This document shows positions 35,680-44,274 of a stretch of 64,000 nt of DNA, piece by piece; within the stretch, counting starts at the first letter, position 1; each line of letters opens with the position of its first letter. The DNA is from Qipengyuania qiaonensis (GTDB taxonomy: Bacteria; Pseudomonadota; Alphaproteobacteria; Sphingomonadales; Sphingomonadaceae): assembly GCF_019711515.1 (NCBI RefSeq), contig NZ_JAIGNO010000007.1, positions 1 through 64,000 on the forward strand, read 5' to 3'. The notes beneath the pieces are model-generated. The model did no database searches and had not been told where the DNA came from. It saw only the letters and a program-made list of their open reading frames with translations. A program made the translations under genes and the position numbers.

Positions 35680-36183
35680 ATGGATCATTGCGACGTCCAT
35701 TCCATTTTCACCTCGCTAACCGAGAAGCAGGACGAAGCCCTGCGCCTTGCTTGCCAACATCTGACGTCCAAGCAAATCGCCAAGGAACTGGGTGTCGCGC
35801 CCGTCACCATCGACAAACGTATCGATGCAGTGCGTGCAAAACTGGACTACATGCCGCGCATCGAGGTCTTGCGGCACTACCGTGCCTGGGCGGAACGGTA
35901 TGACCGAACCATAGATGATCCGACCATACTAACGAATTCTCCACCGATCGCTGCACCAACGGCATCGCAGCCAAGTGAGCGTTCCTACGTCTTCGAAGAC
36001 TCTCTTGCGTTCGACGCAAGGGCCTCTTGGGACCGGAATTCAAGCTGGTTGCAGCCGGGGATCAAACCTTCGGACCTGGGTGTTGGCGGCAAATTGCTGT
36101 TCATACTCGCCGGTGCGGTTGCGATCATGATCGTCGCCGTGCTCTCCATGGCCTTCGCCAACGCGTTGGGCACCATGGTGTAG
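35680..36183 (+). CDS. LuxR-type HTH protein with C-terminal membrane anchor
   Basis: A 167-residue protein with an unusual order: an N-terminal LuxR-family helix-turn-helix (residues about 10-60; LTEKQDEALRLACQHLTSKQIAKELGVAPVTIDKRIDAVRAKL), a linker, and a single hydrophobic helix near the C-terminus (LLFILAGAVAIMIVAVLSMAFA). It is therefore predicted to be held at the inner membrane while binding DNA. There is no receiver domain. It begins a run of poorly known genes up to 38.6 kb. What signal it senses and which genes it controls cannot be told. Confidence 0.8.
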   Translation: MDHCDVHSIFTSLTEKQDEALRLACQHLTSKQIAKELGVAPVTIDKRIDAVRAKLDYMPRIEVLRHYRAWAERYDRTIDDPTILTNSPPIAAPTASQPSERSYVFEDSLAFDARASWDRNSSWLQPGIKPSDLGVGGKLLFILAGAVAIMIVAVLSMAFANALGTMV

Positions 36184-36226
36184 GTTCGCGGCATCTCCTC
36201 GGCCGATATGCCAGAGGAGAAAATGA

Positions 36227-36562
36227 ATGTCTCTTGATCTCACTACCGCCACGGCCCGTATCGCTCGCGAACTGGGTGAATCCGAACTTGCCATTGCCGA
36301 TGCGCTGGCAAGAACAACGGCTTTGCTGCACAGCGCCGCGCTCGCCAGCCGCGATGTGGTTGGTGCGCCGGAACTCGAAACCCAACGTACTCTGCTCCGA
36401 CTGCAAAAGATTGTCGGCGGTCTCATCGACGCTCGCGGCGAAACCAGTCGTGTGCATGGCGAACTGAGCCGGATTGCGGTCGAAACTGGTGCAGGCGAGG
36501 AACCGACCTGTCCCGACAAGTCGTTCACCTCTGCCGAGCGTGTAACGACAATCGCGGCCTGA
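36227..36562 (+). CDS. Hypothetical protein, mostly helical
   Basis: A 111-residue protein starting 43 bases after the membrane LuxR-type gene, with a GAGGAGAA ribosome site 5 bases before ATG 36227. The sequence is predicted mainly alpha-helical with regular Leu/Ala spacing (SELAIADALARTTALLHSAALASR) and has no known motif. Its position right behind a regulator suggests co-regulation. Unknown function. Confidence 0.7.
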   Translation: MSLDLTTATARIARELGESELAIADALARTTALLHSAALASRDVVGAPELETQRTLLRLQKIVGGLIDARGETSRVHGELSRIAVETGAGEEPTCPDKSFTSAERVTTIAA

Positions 36563-36600
36563 CTTGCCTAGGCGAAGGCGAGGGGCCAAGAGCATGAGCA

Positions 36601-37038
36601 ATGACCCGGTTCTTTATCCAGGTGGCACTCACGCTCGCGGTTCTCGCCTTTGCTTGGAGCAGGGGCGGAAGGCCTGAACGCTATGTTGCCACAATTTACT
36701 TCCTTCTGGTCTCTTCGGGCATCGCACGCTGGCTTGCCACCGGGCAGTGGAGTCAGGAAGGCTATGGTGAACTCCAGATCTTCCGTTTCGTTGCCGACAT
36801 TGTTGCATTGGTCGCAGTCACTGCGGTGGCGCTGTCATTCGATCGCTGGTGGACCCTATGGGTAAGCTCGGCGCAATTCATCGCCGTGGTCTCGCACTTG
36901 CTCCGCGCAGCGAACCTGCCCCTAGAACCGATTGTCTACGCCATTATGGAGCGCTGGCCGGTGTGGCTGGCACTGATCATCACGGGTCTGGGAACATTGG
37001 CGCACTACCGACGAATGAAAAGCACCGTCACCACCTGA
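36601..37038 (+). CDS. Small multi-pass membrane protein
   Basis: A 145-residue protein with about four hydrophobic segments (residues 3-20, 30-48, 62-82 and 115-135). It is similar in pattern to uncharacterised phage or plasmid holin-like or membrane proteins but has no diagnostic motif. It starts 38 bases after the preceding gene. The 3' end overlaps the probable start of the RadC-like gene by about 76 bases, which points to coupled translation. Confidence 0.65.
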   Translation: MTRFFIQVALTLAVLAFAWSRGGRPERYVATIYFLLVSSGIARWLATGQWSQEGYGELQIFRFVADIVALVAVTAVALSFDRWWTLWVSSAQFIAVVSHLLRAANLPLEPIVYAIMERWPVWLALIITGLGTLAHYRRMKSTVTT

Positions 37039-37616
37039 CTGGGCTGCTGGCGCCGCTTTCGACCGAACCTAAAGAACTTGCCGATCGGCTGCTGAGCCGG
37101 TTCGGATCGCTTAGTGCGATAACCTATGCCAGCGAGGCCGATCTGCGCCAGTGCGCCACCCGGGGGGAGCCATGGGTGGAAGCTCTCCTGGCGGTGCGGC
37201 AACTTCTGCATGACGGCGCGCGCGAAGAGGTCGTGCGGACACGGCTCGGCGGCGATCGCAGGGCGCTCGATCGCTATCTGCTCGAGACTATGGGAGGGCT
37301 CGGCCGTGAGCGCATGATCGCCATATTCGCCGACGATGCGGGTTTCGTAATTTCCGAAGAGGTTATCGCCGATGGCCTGGAGGGGCGAATTCATGTTTCT
37401 CCCCGCATCTTATTCGGTCGCGCTCTTTCGCTCGATGCCCGCCGCATGCTCATCGCTCACAATCATCCCTCCGGCAGCGCGGAGCCCAGCGCTTCAGATA
37501 TCAGCCAGACCAGGGAGATCATCTCTCAGGCCGAGCGTTTGGGCGTCATGCTCATCGACCACCTCGTTGTTGGACGCGGCCAAGTGGTGAGCATGCGTGG
37601 CAGAGGGCTGATATGA
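36963..37616 (+). CDS. RadC-like JAMM-domain protein
   Basis: About 217 residues. The N-terminal part resembles a helix-hairpin-helix segment (KELADRLLSRFGSLSAITYASEADLRQ). The C-terminal RadC/JAB domain has the metal motif AHNHPSGSAEPSASD and DHLVVGRGQVVSMRGRGLI. RadC proteins are widespread and often linked to mobile or accessory DNA; their activity is unsettled. No ATG is suitable; GTG 36963, behind a GGAG at 10 bases, is the best guess and overlaps the upstream membrane-protein gene. The stop overlaps the next ATG (ATGA). Confidence 0.8.
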   Translation: MAGTDHHGSGNIGALPTNEKHRHHLTGLLAPLSTEPKELADRLLSRFGSLSAITYASEADLRQCATRGEPWVEALLAVRQLLHDGAREEVVRTRLGGDRRALDRYLLETMGGLGRERMIAIFADDAGFVISEEVIADGLEGRIHVSPRILFGRALSLDARRMLIAHNHPSGSAEPSASDISQTREIISQAERLGVMLIDHLVVGRGQVVSMRGRGLI

Positions 37617-38167
37617 CGCCGGTAGAACGGGCCCTTGACCGCTGTATCGCCGCAAAGCTGATCTCCTTTGCCGAGTGGGAGCGATCTCTTCGCTCCGTTC
37701 GCGCGAGCGACACCGCAGAATTGATGGTCAACAGCGACGACAGCGCCGGGTTGCCCACGTCCAGCAAGCTATTTGACGAGCCGATGTGGGGCATGCTGAT
37801 CTACCTGTTCGTGACACATGCGAATGGAAGATCTGCCAGCCTGGCCGGCTGTTGCCGTGTTGCAGGTGTTTCGCGTTCCTCTGGCTTGCAATGCGTCGCG
37901 ACGTTGGTCGAGGATGCCATCGTCGTTTTTAACGGCAATCTGCGCAAAGCGGAAAACCCGAACCTGGTCCTTTCGGTCAAGGGAAAGCAGATCGTCGAAG
38001 AGGCGATGCGCAACTTCGTAGCGACGCGATCGGACGAAAATTTCGCCAGCGCAGCCTGCATGCCGGTCAGCGACAGCCGCCTGAACGAGCGGATCGCACG
38101 GGAACTGAAAATAAGTCTTGGCGCGGTCGCAATGCACCGCGCCAATATGGCGGCGACAAATGACTAA
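37613..38167 (+). CDS. Probable winged-helix/MarR-like protein of unknown role
   Basis: A 184-residue protein translationally coupled to the RadC-like gene (ATGA overlap). Residues about 55-135 resemble a winged-helix fold (MLIYLFVTHANGRSASLAGCCRVAGVSRSSGLQCVATLVEDAIV), as in MarR-type regulators. A second short HTH-like stretch (NERIARELKISLGAVAMHRANM) ends the protein. The DNA-binding function is inferred from this pattern only. Confidence 0.65.
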   Translation: MTPVERALDRCIAAKLISFAEWERSLRSVRASDTAELMVNSDDSAGLPTSSKLFDEPMWGMLIYLFVTHANGRSASLAGCCRVAGVSRSSGLQCVATLVEDAIVVFNGNLRKAENPNLVLSVKGKQIVEEAMRNFVATRSDENFASAACMPVSDSRLNERIARELKISLGAVAMHRANMAATND

Positions 38168-38185
38168 AGCGCTTTCTCGATCAGG

Positions 38186-38611
38186 CTAATTGCCGACGAA
38201 GCGCTGATAGGGCTCGTCGGCGATGATCGCGAGTGCTGCGGCTGCGATGGCACCCGTCATTGCGAGTGCCAGGCAATTCTCGCTCGAGAAGGTCTTTTCA
38301 ATGCCGAGTTCGGGAAGCGCCACTGTAGCAATGGCGTAGCCCGATTGCGAACGCGAGGTCATTGTGCCCACCCGTTCGGTGGTGAGCAAAAGAATTTGTT
38401 CGAGGGCTCTGCTTTCGAACAGGGGCTTGGCGACAGCATCGGCAGGTGGCTCGAAATGTTGCCTCATGGAATCCGGCGCTTGGTGGAGTAGATCGAACAA
38501 CTGCAGAACCATTGCATGCGAATGGTCGCCGGTTGGGGCCGGCGGTTCTTCGCACCGAGTTAGAAATTCGTCGAGTTCTTCGTACCACGGAATGCGGGGT
38601 GAGGTGTCCAA
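38186..38611 (-). CDS. Hypothetical protein with C-terminal hydrophobic segment
   Basis: A 141-residue protein, convergent with the winged-helix gene. The N-terminal half is polar and helical; a hydrophobic segment (CLALAMTGAIAAAALAIIA) lies near the C-terminus. A GGAG lies 6 bases before the ATG. No known family is recognised. It is the last gene before RNase P RNA; the 210 bases between its start and the rnpB promoter hold no gene. Confidence 0.6.
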   Translation of the reverse strand: MDTSPRIPWYEELDEFLTRCEEPPAPTGDHSHAMVLQLFDLLHQAPDSMRQHFEPPADAVAKPLFESRALEQILLLTTERVGTMTSRSQSGYAIATVALPELGIEKTFSSENCLALAMTGAIAAAALAIIADEPYQRFVGN

Positions 38612-38822
38612 GCTCCATCTCCTTAAATTGCTAAAGAGAGTCGTATCGTTGCGAAGTCAAGATGGGGCGTTCTTGAGCTTCTAGTCCCGCCATCCTGCTC
38701 GCCGTCCCAACAGATCTGCAATGCGCAAGGATGGGTTTGACTTAACTTGCAATAGGTTACGCACTATTCCCGATGGGCGGGCTGGCTGACAATTGCAGAT
38801 GCTAACCGGTTACATTGCTTTC

Positions 38823-38850
38823 TTGGCAAAACATCCGATCTGACTTATCA
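38823..38850 (+). promoter_or_regulatory. Promoter of rnpB
   Basis: TTGGCA (38823-38828) and TTATCA (38845-38850) with a 16-base spacer lie about 10 bases before the predicted RNA start, matching a housekeeping promoter. Confidence 0.5.
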
Positions 38851-38859
38851 AGCGCGACG

Positions 38860-39237
<378 letters not shown>

Positions 39238-39252
<15 letters not shown>

Positions 39253-39723
39253 CATATCTTCCGCATCGGGCAGCAATGACGGGGCGGGTTCTTTCTCGGG
39301 GAGAATCTGGCCGTCGACCTCCATCCCCTCGAACGGGCGGCAGGCTTCATTCATTTCTTCGGAATGAAGGTGTACCTTCATCATCGGATCGGCCCTGCTC
39401 CAATCGGTTCGCGGATCGTCGCGAACGACGCACAATGCGCGCCAGGCAATCGGCAATTCCTGAAGCTGCTCGATCGTCGGAAGCCCTTCGATCAATACTT
39501 CATGTCCGGAATAGCTACCGGTAGCCCGACCAACGAATTTCGTTTCCGTACCGCGTATGTGTATCCTGTCGCTACTCTTGTCGAAGCGGGCAAAAGTATC
39601 GAGCCGGATCGAGAAGGCTGCCCAGATGGAAATGCCGACGAGCAGAACTAGCGCCACCATAGTAGCGACGACAGTCCACTTTGCTGCCGGATTATCCAGC
39701 CCTTCCGAATGATCGAGCGACAA
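39238..39723 (-). CDS. Hypothetical protein with N-terminal membrane helix
   Basis: A 161-residue protein with one hydrophobic segment (residues about 16-38; WTVVATMVALVLLVGISIWAAF) and a polar periplasmic-type domain that I do not recognise. The last 15 bases of the gene lie within the 3' end of rnpB on the opposite strand. It starts about 95 bases from the end of the metallophosphoesterase gene, which lies upstream on the same strand. Confidence 0.65.
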
Positions 39724-39818
39724 TCAGGAAACTCCTTCGATATAGCTGCATTGGACAAGCACGGGCATGTACAAGCGGTTCCCGAAAACCATGCTCGACA
39801 GATAAAGCAATACGACTG

Positions 39819-40619
39819 TCACTGGAACTCACGGTGCACGATGGTGATCGTGCCGGTTTGGTCCTGAGCCTGAATTATCCTGCGTTTATCGCCTTCCAGG
39901 ACCAGCGCGGTAAGGTTGCCCGTTCGGAACGCGCCGGTATCGATGCCGATACGATTGCTGTTATGTTCTATCTCTTCGAAGATCGTGTGTCCGTGAACAA
40001 CGACATGGCTGAACGGTTCGCGATGCCTGAGGAACCGTTCGCGTATCCAGCGCAGGTCCGACTTTTTCTGATCTTCCAGACGGCGCTTGGGATTGATGCC
40101 CGCATGCACGAAGACGTAATCACCCGCGATCACGATGTCTTCCATGTCTTGGAGAAACTTGCGGTGCTTCTTGGGGACGAGCTCGTTAAGTTCGATCTGG
40201 AGTTCCTTTATCGTCAGCTCGTTATAGCGTTTTCGTTTGATACCGTAGCTTAGTAACGTTTCGCGACCACCGTGCTTGAGGAAATGACGCAGCATTTCCT
40301 TGTCGCCAAAACTCTCGAGGAACATTTCCTCATGATTTCCAGAGATGTAGCGAACGCGGCGGCGCTTACCCCACTTGCGCGCGGTTTCTATCACCCGGGC
40401 GCTTTCCGGACCGCGATCCACCAGATCTCCCAGCAGCACCACCGTGCTATCGGCTTGACCAGCCTTCCGATCGTCTTTCTCGATAGCCGCGATAAGAGCG
40501 TCGAACAGATCGCAACGACCGTGAATATCGCCGATGACATAGAACCGTTCGCCTTCCGGCACCCGCGGTCGACGCTTGGCCTTGCCGTCCTTCTTGAAGA
40601 GTTTCGCGAGTTTTATCAT
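39819..40619 (-). CDS. Metallophosphoesterase (PP1/ApaH-like phosphatase)
   Basis: A 266-residue cytoplasmic metallophosphatase. The motifs are in order: GDIHG (near 29), GDLVDRG (near 65), GNHEE (near 95) and a later conserved histidine (VVHGHT). The pattern fits protein serine/threonine phosphatases or diadenosine tetraphosphatase-type enzymes. The N-terminus is basic. Substrate not assignable. Confidence 0.9.
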   Translation of the reverse strand: MIKLAKLFKKDGKAKRRPRVPEGERFYVIGDIHGRCDLFDALIAAIEKDDRKAGQADSTVVLLGDLVDRGPESARVIETARKWGKRRRVRYISGNHEEMFLESFGDKEMLRHFLKHGGRETLLSYGIKRKRYNELTIKELQIELNELVPKKHRKFLQDMEDIVIAGDYVFVHAGINPKRRLEDQKKSDLRWIRERFLRHREPFSHVVVHGHTIFEEIEHNSNRIGIDTGAFRTGNLTALVLEGDKRRIIQAQDQTGTITIVHREFQ

Positions 40620-40890
40620 GGTATTCTACGATAACCTGCGACCTGAAGCGGAAGACTGACGCGGAGATACGCGCTTGCGACCAAGGGGGCAACAAACGCT
40701 CCAGTGCCGATAATATTGCAGTTGCGTGAAAAGCACATCTTTTGCTGCATATGCGAAAAACTCTTGGCGCGATCTTGCGTAAAGAGGCCATTTTGTGCAG
40801 GTTTATGACTGTATCCGGATGAGGAGCCTAATAAAGTGGCCCCAACGGATTCGCAGGTGGGACGAAGCGACACTCGTACAGGAGTTTGTA

Positions 40891-41646
40891 ATGCTAACGT
40901 CCTTTCGCGGCCTCATGGCCGTATCGCTCGCCGCTGCGGGCCTCTCAATCGCAAGCCCAGCTATGGCCCAGTCGGAAGATGAAGGGGCCGATAGCGGTTT
41001 CACAGCTTCCGCCAACGTGGCGTTGACAACCGACTATCGCTTTCGCGGAGTGTCGCTTTCGGGCGGCGATCCGGCTTTGCAGGGTGGTTTCGATTTGGCC
41101 CACGATAGCGGTTTCTATATCGGTACATGGGCTTCGTCTATCAAAGGTGGCCCGTCTTACGGCGATCTCGAACTTGATATTTACGGGGGCTGGAGCGGCA
41201 GCCTGACCGATGCGGTCAGCGTCGATATCGGCATATTGTATTACCTCTACCCGACCGAAGATCTGGGCCTCGATACGGATTACATCGAGCCATACGCGTC
41301 GGTGAGCACAACTCTGGGTCCGGCAGACGCGACCTTCGGCGTGGCATATGCTCCCAAGCAGGACTCGCTGGGCGGCGATGACAATCTTTATCTCTACACC
41401 GATCTCGGTTTTGGCATCCCGGATACGCCCATCTCGCTCTCCGGCCACCTCGGATACACGGATGGATCGCTCGCACCGCCGTTTCTCGCGGGAACTACCG
41501 ACGACACCGGACTCGACTGGTCGATCGGCGCTAGCGTGGCAAAGGGCAACTTCGAGATCGGTGTAGCCTATATCGGTGTCGAAGGGCCTTCGATCGACGG
41601 TTTCACAGACGACGCCATCGTGGGCACGATTTCCGCTAGCTTCTGA
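40891..41646 (+). CDS. TorF-family putative porin
   Basis: A 251-residue exported protein with a signal peptide ending ASPAMAQ (residue 27) and alternating hydrophobic/aromatic beta-strands that suggest an outer-membrane barrel. The opening FTASANVALTTDYRFRGVSLS is characteristic of the TIGR02001 (TorF) family; the C-terminal residue is phenylalanine, typical of barrel proteins. ACAGGAG sits 7 bases before ATG 40891; an upstream frame start at 40795 is rejected. The upstream 270 bases hold no other gene. Confidence 0.9.
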   Translation: MLTSFRGLMAVSLAAAGLSIASPAMAQSEDEGADSGFTASANVALTTDYRFRGVSLSGGDPALQGGFDLAHDSGFYIGTWASSIKGGPSYGDLELDIYGGWSGSLTDAVSVDIGILYYLYPTEDLGLDTDYIEPYASVSTTLGPADATFGVAYAPKQDSLGGDDNLYLYTDLGFGIPDTPISLSGHLGYTDGSLAPPFLAGTTDDTGLDWSIGASVAKGNFEIGVAYIGVEGPSIDGFTDDAIVGTISASF

Positions 41647-41667
41647 GAGCTTACTCACGGAAATGCT

Positions 41668-41697
41668 GGGGGTGCGCTGCTGCGGCGGCGCGCCCCC
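41668..41697. terminator. Terminator after the TorF-type porin
   Basis: A 10-bp GC-rich stem (GGGGGTGCGC / GCGCGCCCCC, one G-T pair) with a 10-base loop between convergent porin and SIMPL genes. Probably bidirectional. Confidence 0.75.
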
Positions 41698-41704
41698 TTC
41701 GCAA

Positions 41705-42445
41705 TCAATCGAGCGCAAAGTCTATCGTGGTGACCACACGAACCTTTTTGAACGGCGTGTCTCCCACGCCCCATCCGCCAGCTTCACCATCGCGCGCGTC
41801 GATGGAGAAATAGCCCTGGGTAGCGTTGCGGATGCTTCCGACATTGGCGCCGCTGTCTTTAGCGAACTGTTCGGCGGCTGCGCGAGCATCCTTCGTCGCC
41901 TCCGCTACCATCTCCGGTTTGACGGCATTTAGCCCGGTGAAGGTGTAGCTGATACCCGAACCATCCTCGAGTACTACGCCCCGGCGCACCAGTTCCGCCT
42001 GACGCCGCGCAGCCTGCTGGGCGCGCTCTATATCCCTCGTCCTCAGCACAACGCGTTGACGAACCGTGTAGAAAACCGTCCCGTCGTCGGTGTAGTTCGA
42101 GACATTGACGCCGGCGGGCGTCAGTGCGCTGTCCGGAAAGCCGAGCGTGTCGAAAAACTCCCTTACGGCAACAGCGTCACGGTCGGTGTTCGCCTGCGCG
42201 GTTTGCAGATCGGTGGCCGTCGAGGCGAAGGATAGCGTCCACGTAGCCAGGTCGGCAGTCACCTCCCGTTCGGCGAGGCCGCGTACCGTGACCGAGCGCT
42301 CCGCCGCTTTCATGCGGACGAGCCCGTCGCCCAGCAGGAAGCCGCCAATGACGAGGCCAACGGCGATAATGCTGGCACTGATAATCCACCCGCGTGTGCC
42401 CGTTCGATCATTCGTATGCGGCATGGGTGCAGGGTTGTCGGACAT
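41705..42445 (-). CDS. SIMPL-domain (DUF541) protein
   Basis: A 246-residue protein. A membrane-spanning N-terminus (residues 20-42) precedes a SIMPL domain (about 50-245) with the family's repeated beta-alpha pattern: SVTVRGLAEREVTADLATWTLSF and VNVSNYTDDGTVFYTVRQRVVLRTRDIERAQ. Family members are periplasmic or membrane-linked, sometimes oxidative-stress-related, with no settled biochemical role. It is divergent from glyoxalase I. Confidence 0.87.
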   Translation of the reverse strand: MSDNPAPMPHTNDRTGTRGWIISASIIAVGLVIGGFLLGDGLVRMKAAERSVTVRGLAEREVTADLATWTLSFASTATDLQTAQANTDRDAVAVREFFDTLGFPDSALTPAGVNVSNYTDDGTVFYTVRQRVVLRTRDIERAQQAARRQAELVRRGVVLEDGSGISYTFTGLNAVKPEMVAEATKDARAAAEQFAKDSGANVGSIRNATQGYFSIDARDGEAGGWGVGDTPFKKVRVVTTIDFALD

Positions 42446-42523
42446 GTGGGCACTCCTTAGTTCAAGGCAACCTCAAAGGCGGCAATATCGCGATAGCGAT
42501 GAACCGTGCTTTAATGACGATAA

Positions 42524-42973
42524 ATGGAGTTTGCTTTGGTAAAATATCTGCACAGCATGATCCGCGTTGCAGACCCTGCGGCAACCGTCGAATTTCTGAA
42601 GCTGGTCGGCCTTGAGGAAGTCCGCAGGTTCGACAACGAGAAAGGGCGCTTCACGCTGATATTCCTTGCGGCCCCCGGCGAAGAGGGCGTGGCCGAGGTG
42701 GAACTCACCTATAACTGGCCGCCCGAAGACGGCAGCGAGCCGGAAGAATACGATGGCGGCCGCAATTTCGGCCATCTCGCCTATCGGGTCGAGAACATCT
42801 ACGATACATGCCAGGCGATCATGGATGCTGGGCATATCATCAACCGCCCGCCGCGCGATGGGCACATGGCGTTCGTCAGGACCCCTGACGGCATCTCGAT
42901 CGAGCTATTGCAGGACGGCTATTTGGAGCCGCGAGAACCGTGGGCAAGTATGGAAAACACCGGTAGCTGGTAA
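42524..42973 (+). CDS. Glyoxalase I (lactoylglutathione lyase, VOC fold)
   Basis: A 149-residue VOC protein that would detoxify methylglyoxal-glutathione hemithioacetal to lactoylglutathione. The four metal ligands of glyoxalase I are at H10 (LHSMIRV), E60 (VELTYNW), H84 (FGHLAYRV) and E127 (GISIELLQ). The whole sequence matches the standard GloA layout. Stop codons of this gene and nhaA are 6 bases apart, so the genes are convergent with no room for a terminator between them. Confidence 0.92.
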   Translation: MEFALVKYLHSMIRVADPAATVEFLKLVGLEEVRRFDNEKGRFTLIFLAAPGEEGVAEVELTYNWPPEDGSEPEEYDGGRNFGHLAYRVENIYDTCQAIMDAGHIINRPPRDGHMAFVRTPDGISIELLQDGYLEPREPWASMENTGSW

Positions 42974-42979
42974 CCGGCC

Positions 42980-44191
42980 TCAGTCGATATAGGGCGAGCG
43001 CGAATCGTTGGGGTGGGGAGCCGACATGCGCAAAATCGTGTAACCGGCGACGGCGGAGATCAGCGATCCCAGCAGAATGCCGATCTTGGCCTCGTTGATC
43101 AGTAACTGCTGTTCGGCAAAGGCCAATCCGCTGATGAATAGCGACATGGTGAAGCCGATCCCGCACAGAATCGAAACGCCCCAAATTTCGGGCCAGCTTG
43201 CCTGGTCGGGGCGAGGCGCGAAGCCGACCTTGTCGGCCACGAAGATCGCAAAGAATATGCCAATCTGTTTGCCCAGGAACAGGCCGGCTGCAATTGCCAG
43301 AGGCAAAGGTGCGAAGATCTGTTCCACGCCCATCCCGGCCAACGGTACACCGGCATTGGCAAACCCGAACACGGGTACGATAAAATAGGCGCTCCAGGGA
43401 GCCAGGCCGTGTTCCATACGCTCGACCATGGTTTCGTCATCGGGGCCGACCATCGGAATGCACAAGGCTGCAACGACGCCCGCGATCGTGGCGTGAATTC
43501 CGGAATTCAAAACGAAGTACCACAGCACCAGTGCGAGCAGAATGTAGGGCCAGTATTTTGCCACCCGCATCCTGTTCAGTGCCATCATCGCCACGACAAC
43601 CGCACCTGCGGCGGCAAGCCAGACGAGCTTGATTTGCGCGGTGTAGAACAGCGCGATCACCAGCACGGCACCGATATCGTCGACGATGGCCACGGTAAGC
43701 AGGAACAAGCGAAGCGAGGCGGGGCAGCGATTGCCCAGCAGCCCAAGTACGCCCATCGCGAAGGCGATGTCCGTAGCGGCCGGAATGGCCCAACCGCGCA
43801 AAAGCTCCGAATTCTCGCCTACGACGCCCACATAGACCAGGGCGGGGATGGCCATCCCGGCGGCGGCTGCAAGAATGGGCAGGCGGCGCGATTGCGCACT
43901 CGACAATTGCCCTTCGATCCACTCACGCTTCACCTCGAGCCCGACGACGAAGAAAAAGACCGCCATCAGTCCGTCATTGATCCACAAATGCAGATCGTCG
44001 AGCTTGGAAATGGGCGTCCAGGGCAATTCGCCATAGAATAGCTGCTCGTATTCGCCGGCAAGGGGCGAATTGGCAGCTAGCATGGCTGCTACGGCCACCA
44101 GGATGAGCAGGATGCCAGCCGAAGCGTCGCTTACGAAAAGCGCGCGGACGGGGGCAAATACGAGGCGAAATGCTGAAGGGCGATCGTTCAT
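42980..44191 (-). CDS. nhaA: Na+/H+ antiporter NhaA
   Basis: A 403-residue inner-membrane antiporter exchanging internal Na+ for external H+. It has about 12 hydrophobic segments, the FFVVGLEVKRE segment, the tandem aspartates in PAATDIAFAMG and LTVAIVDDIGAVLVIA that form the ion site, and GIGFTMSLFI near the end. Length and motifs match NhaA. Confidence 0.96.
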   Translation of the reverse strand: MNDRPSAFRLVFAPVRALFVSDASAGILLILVAVAAMLAANSPLAGEYEQLFYGELPWTPISKLDDLHLWINDGLMAVFFFVVGLEVKREWIEGQLSSAQSRRLPILAAAAGMAIPALVYVGVVGENSELLRGWAIPAATDIAFAMGVLGLLGNRCPASLRLFLLTVAIVDDIGAVLVIALFYTAQIKLVWLAAAGAVVVAMMALNRMRVAKYWPYILLALVLWYFVLNSGIHATIAGVVAALCIPMVGPDDETMVERMEHGLAPWSAYFIVPVFGFANAGVPLAGMGVEQIFAPLPLAIAAGLFLGKQIGIFFAIFVADKVGFAPRPDQASWPEIWGVSILCGIGFTMSLFISGLAFAEQQLLINEAKIGILLGSLISAVAGYTILRMSAPHPNDSRSPYID

Positions 44192-44274
44192 CTTGGGGAC
44201 GCTCTCTTCCGTAAAATACCTTATGTTGCAAGCCTAGTAAGTCGAGGTTATCGCGCCAGGTAGGGGGTTGCCGC

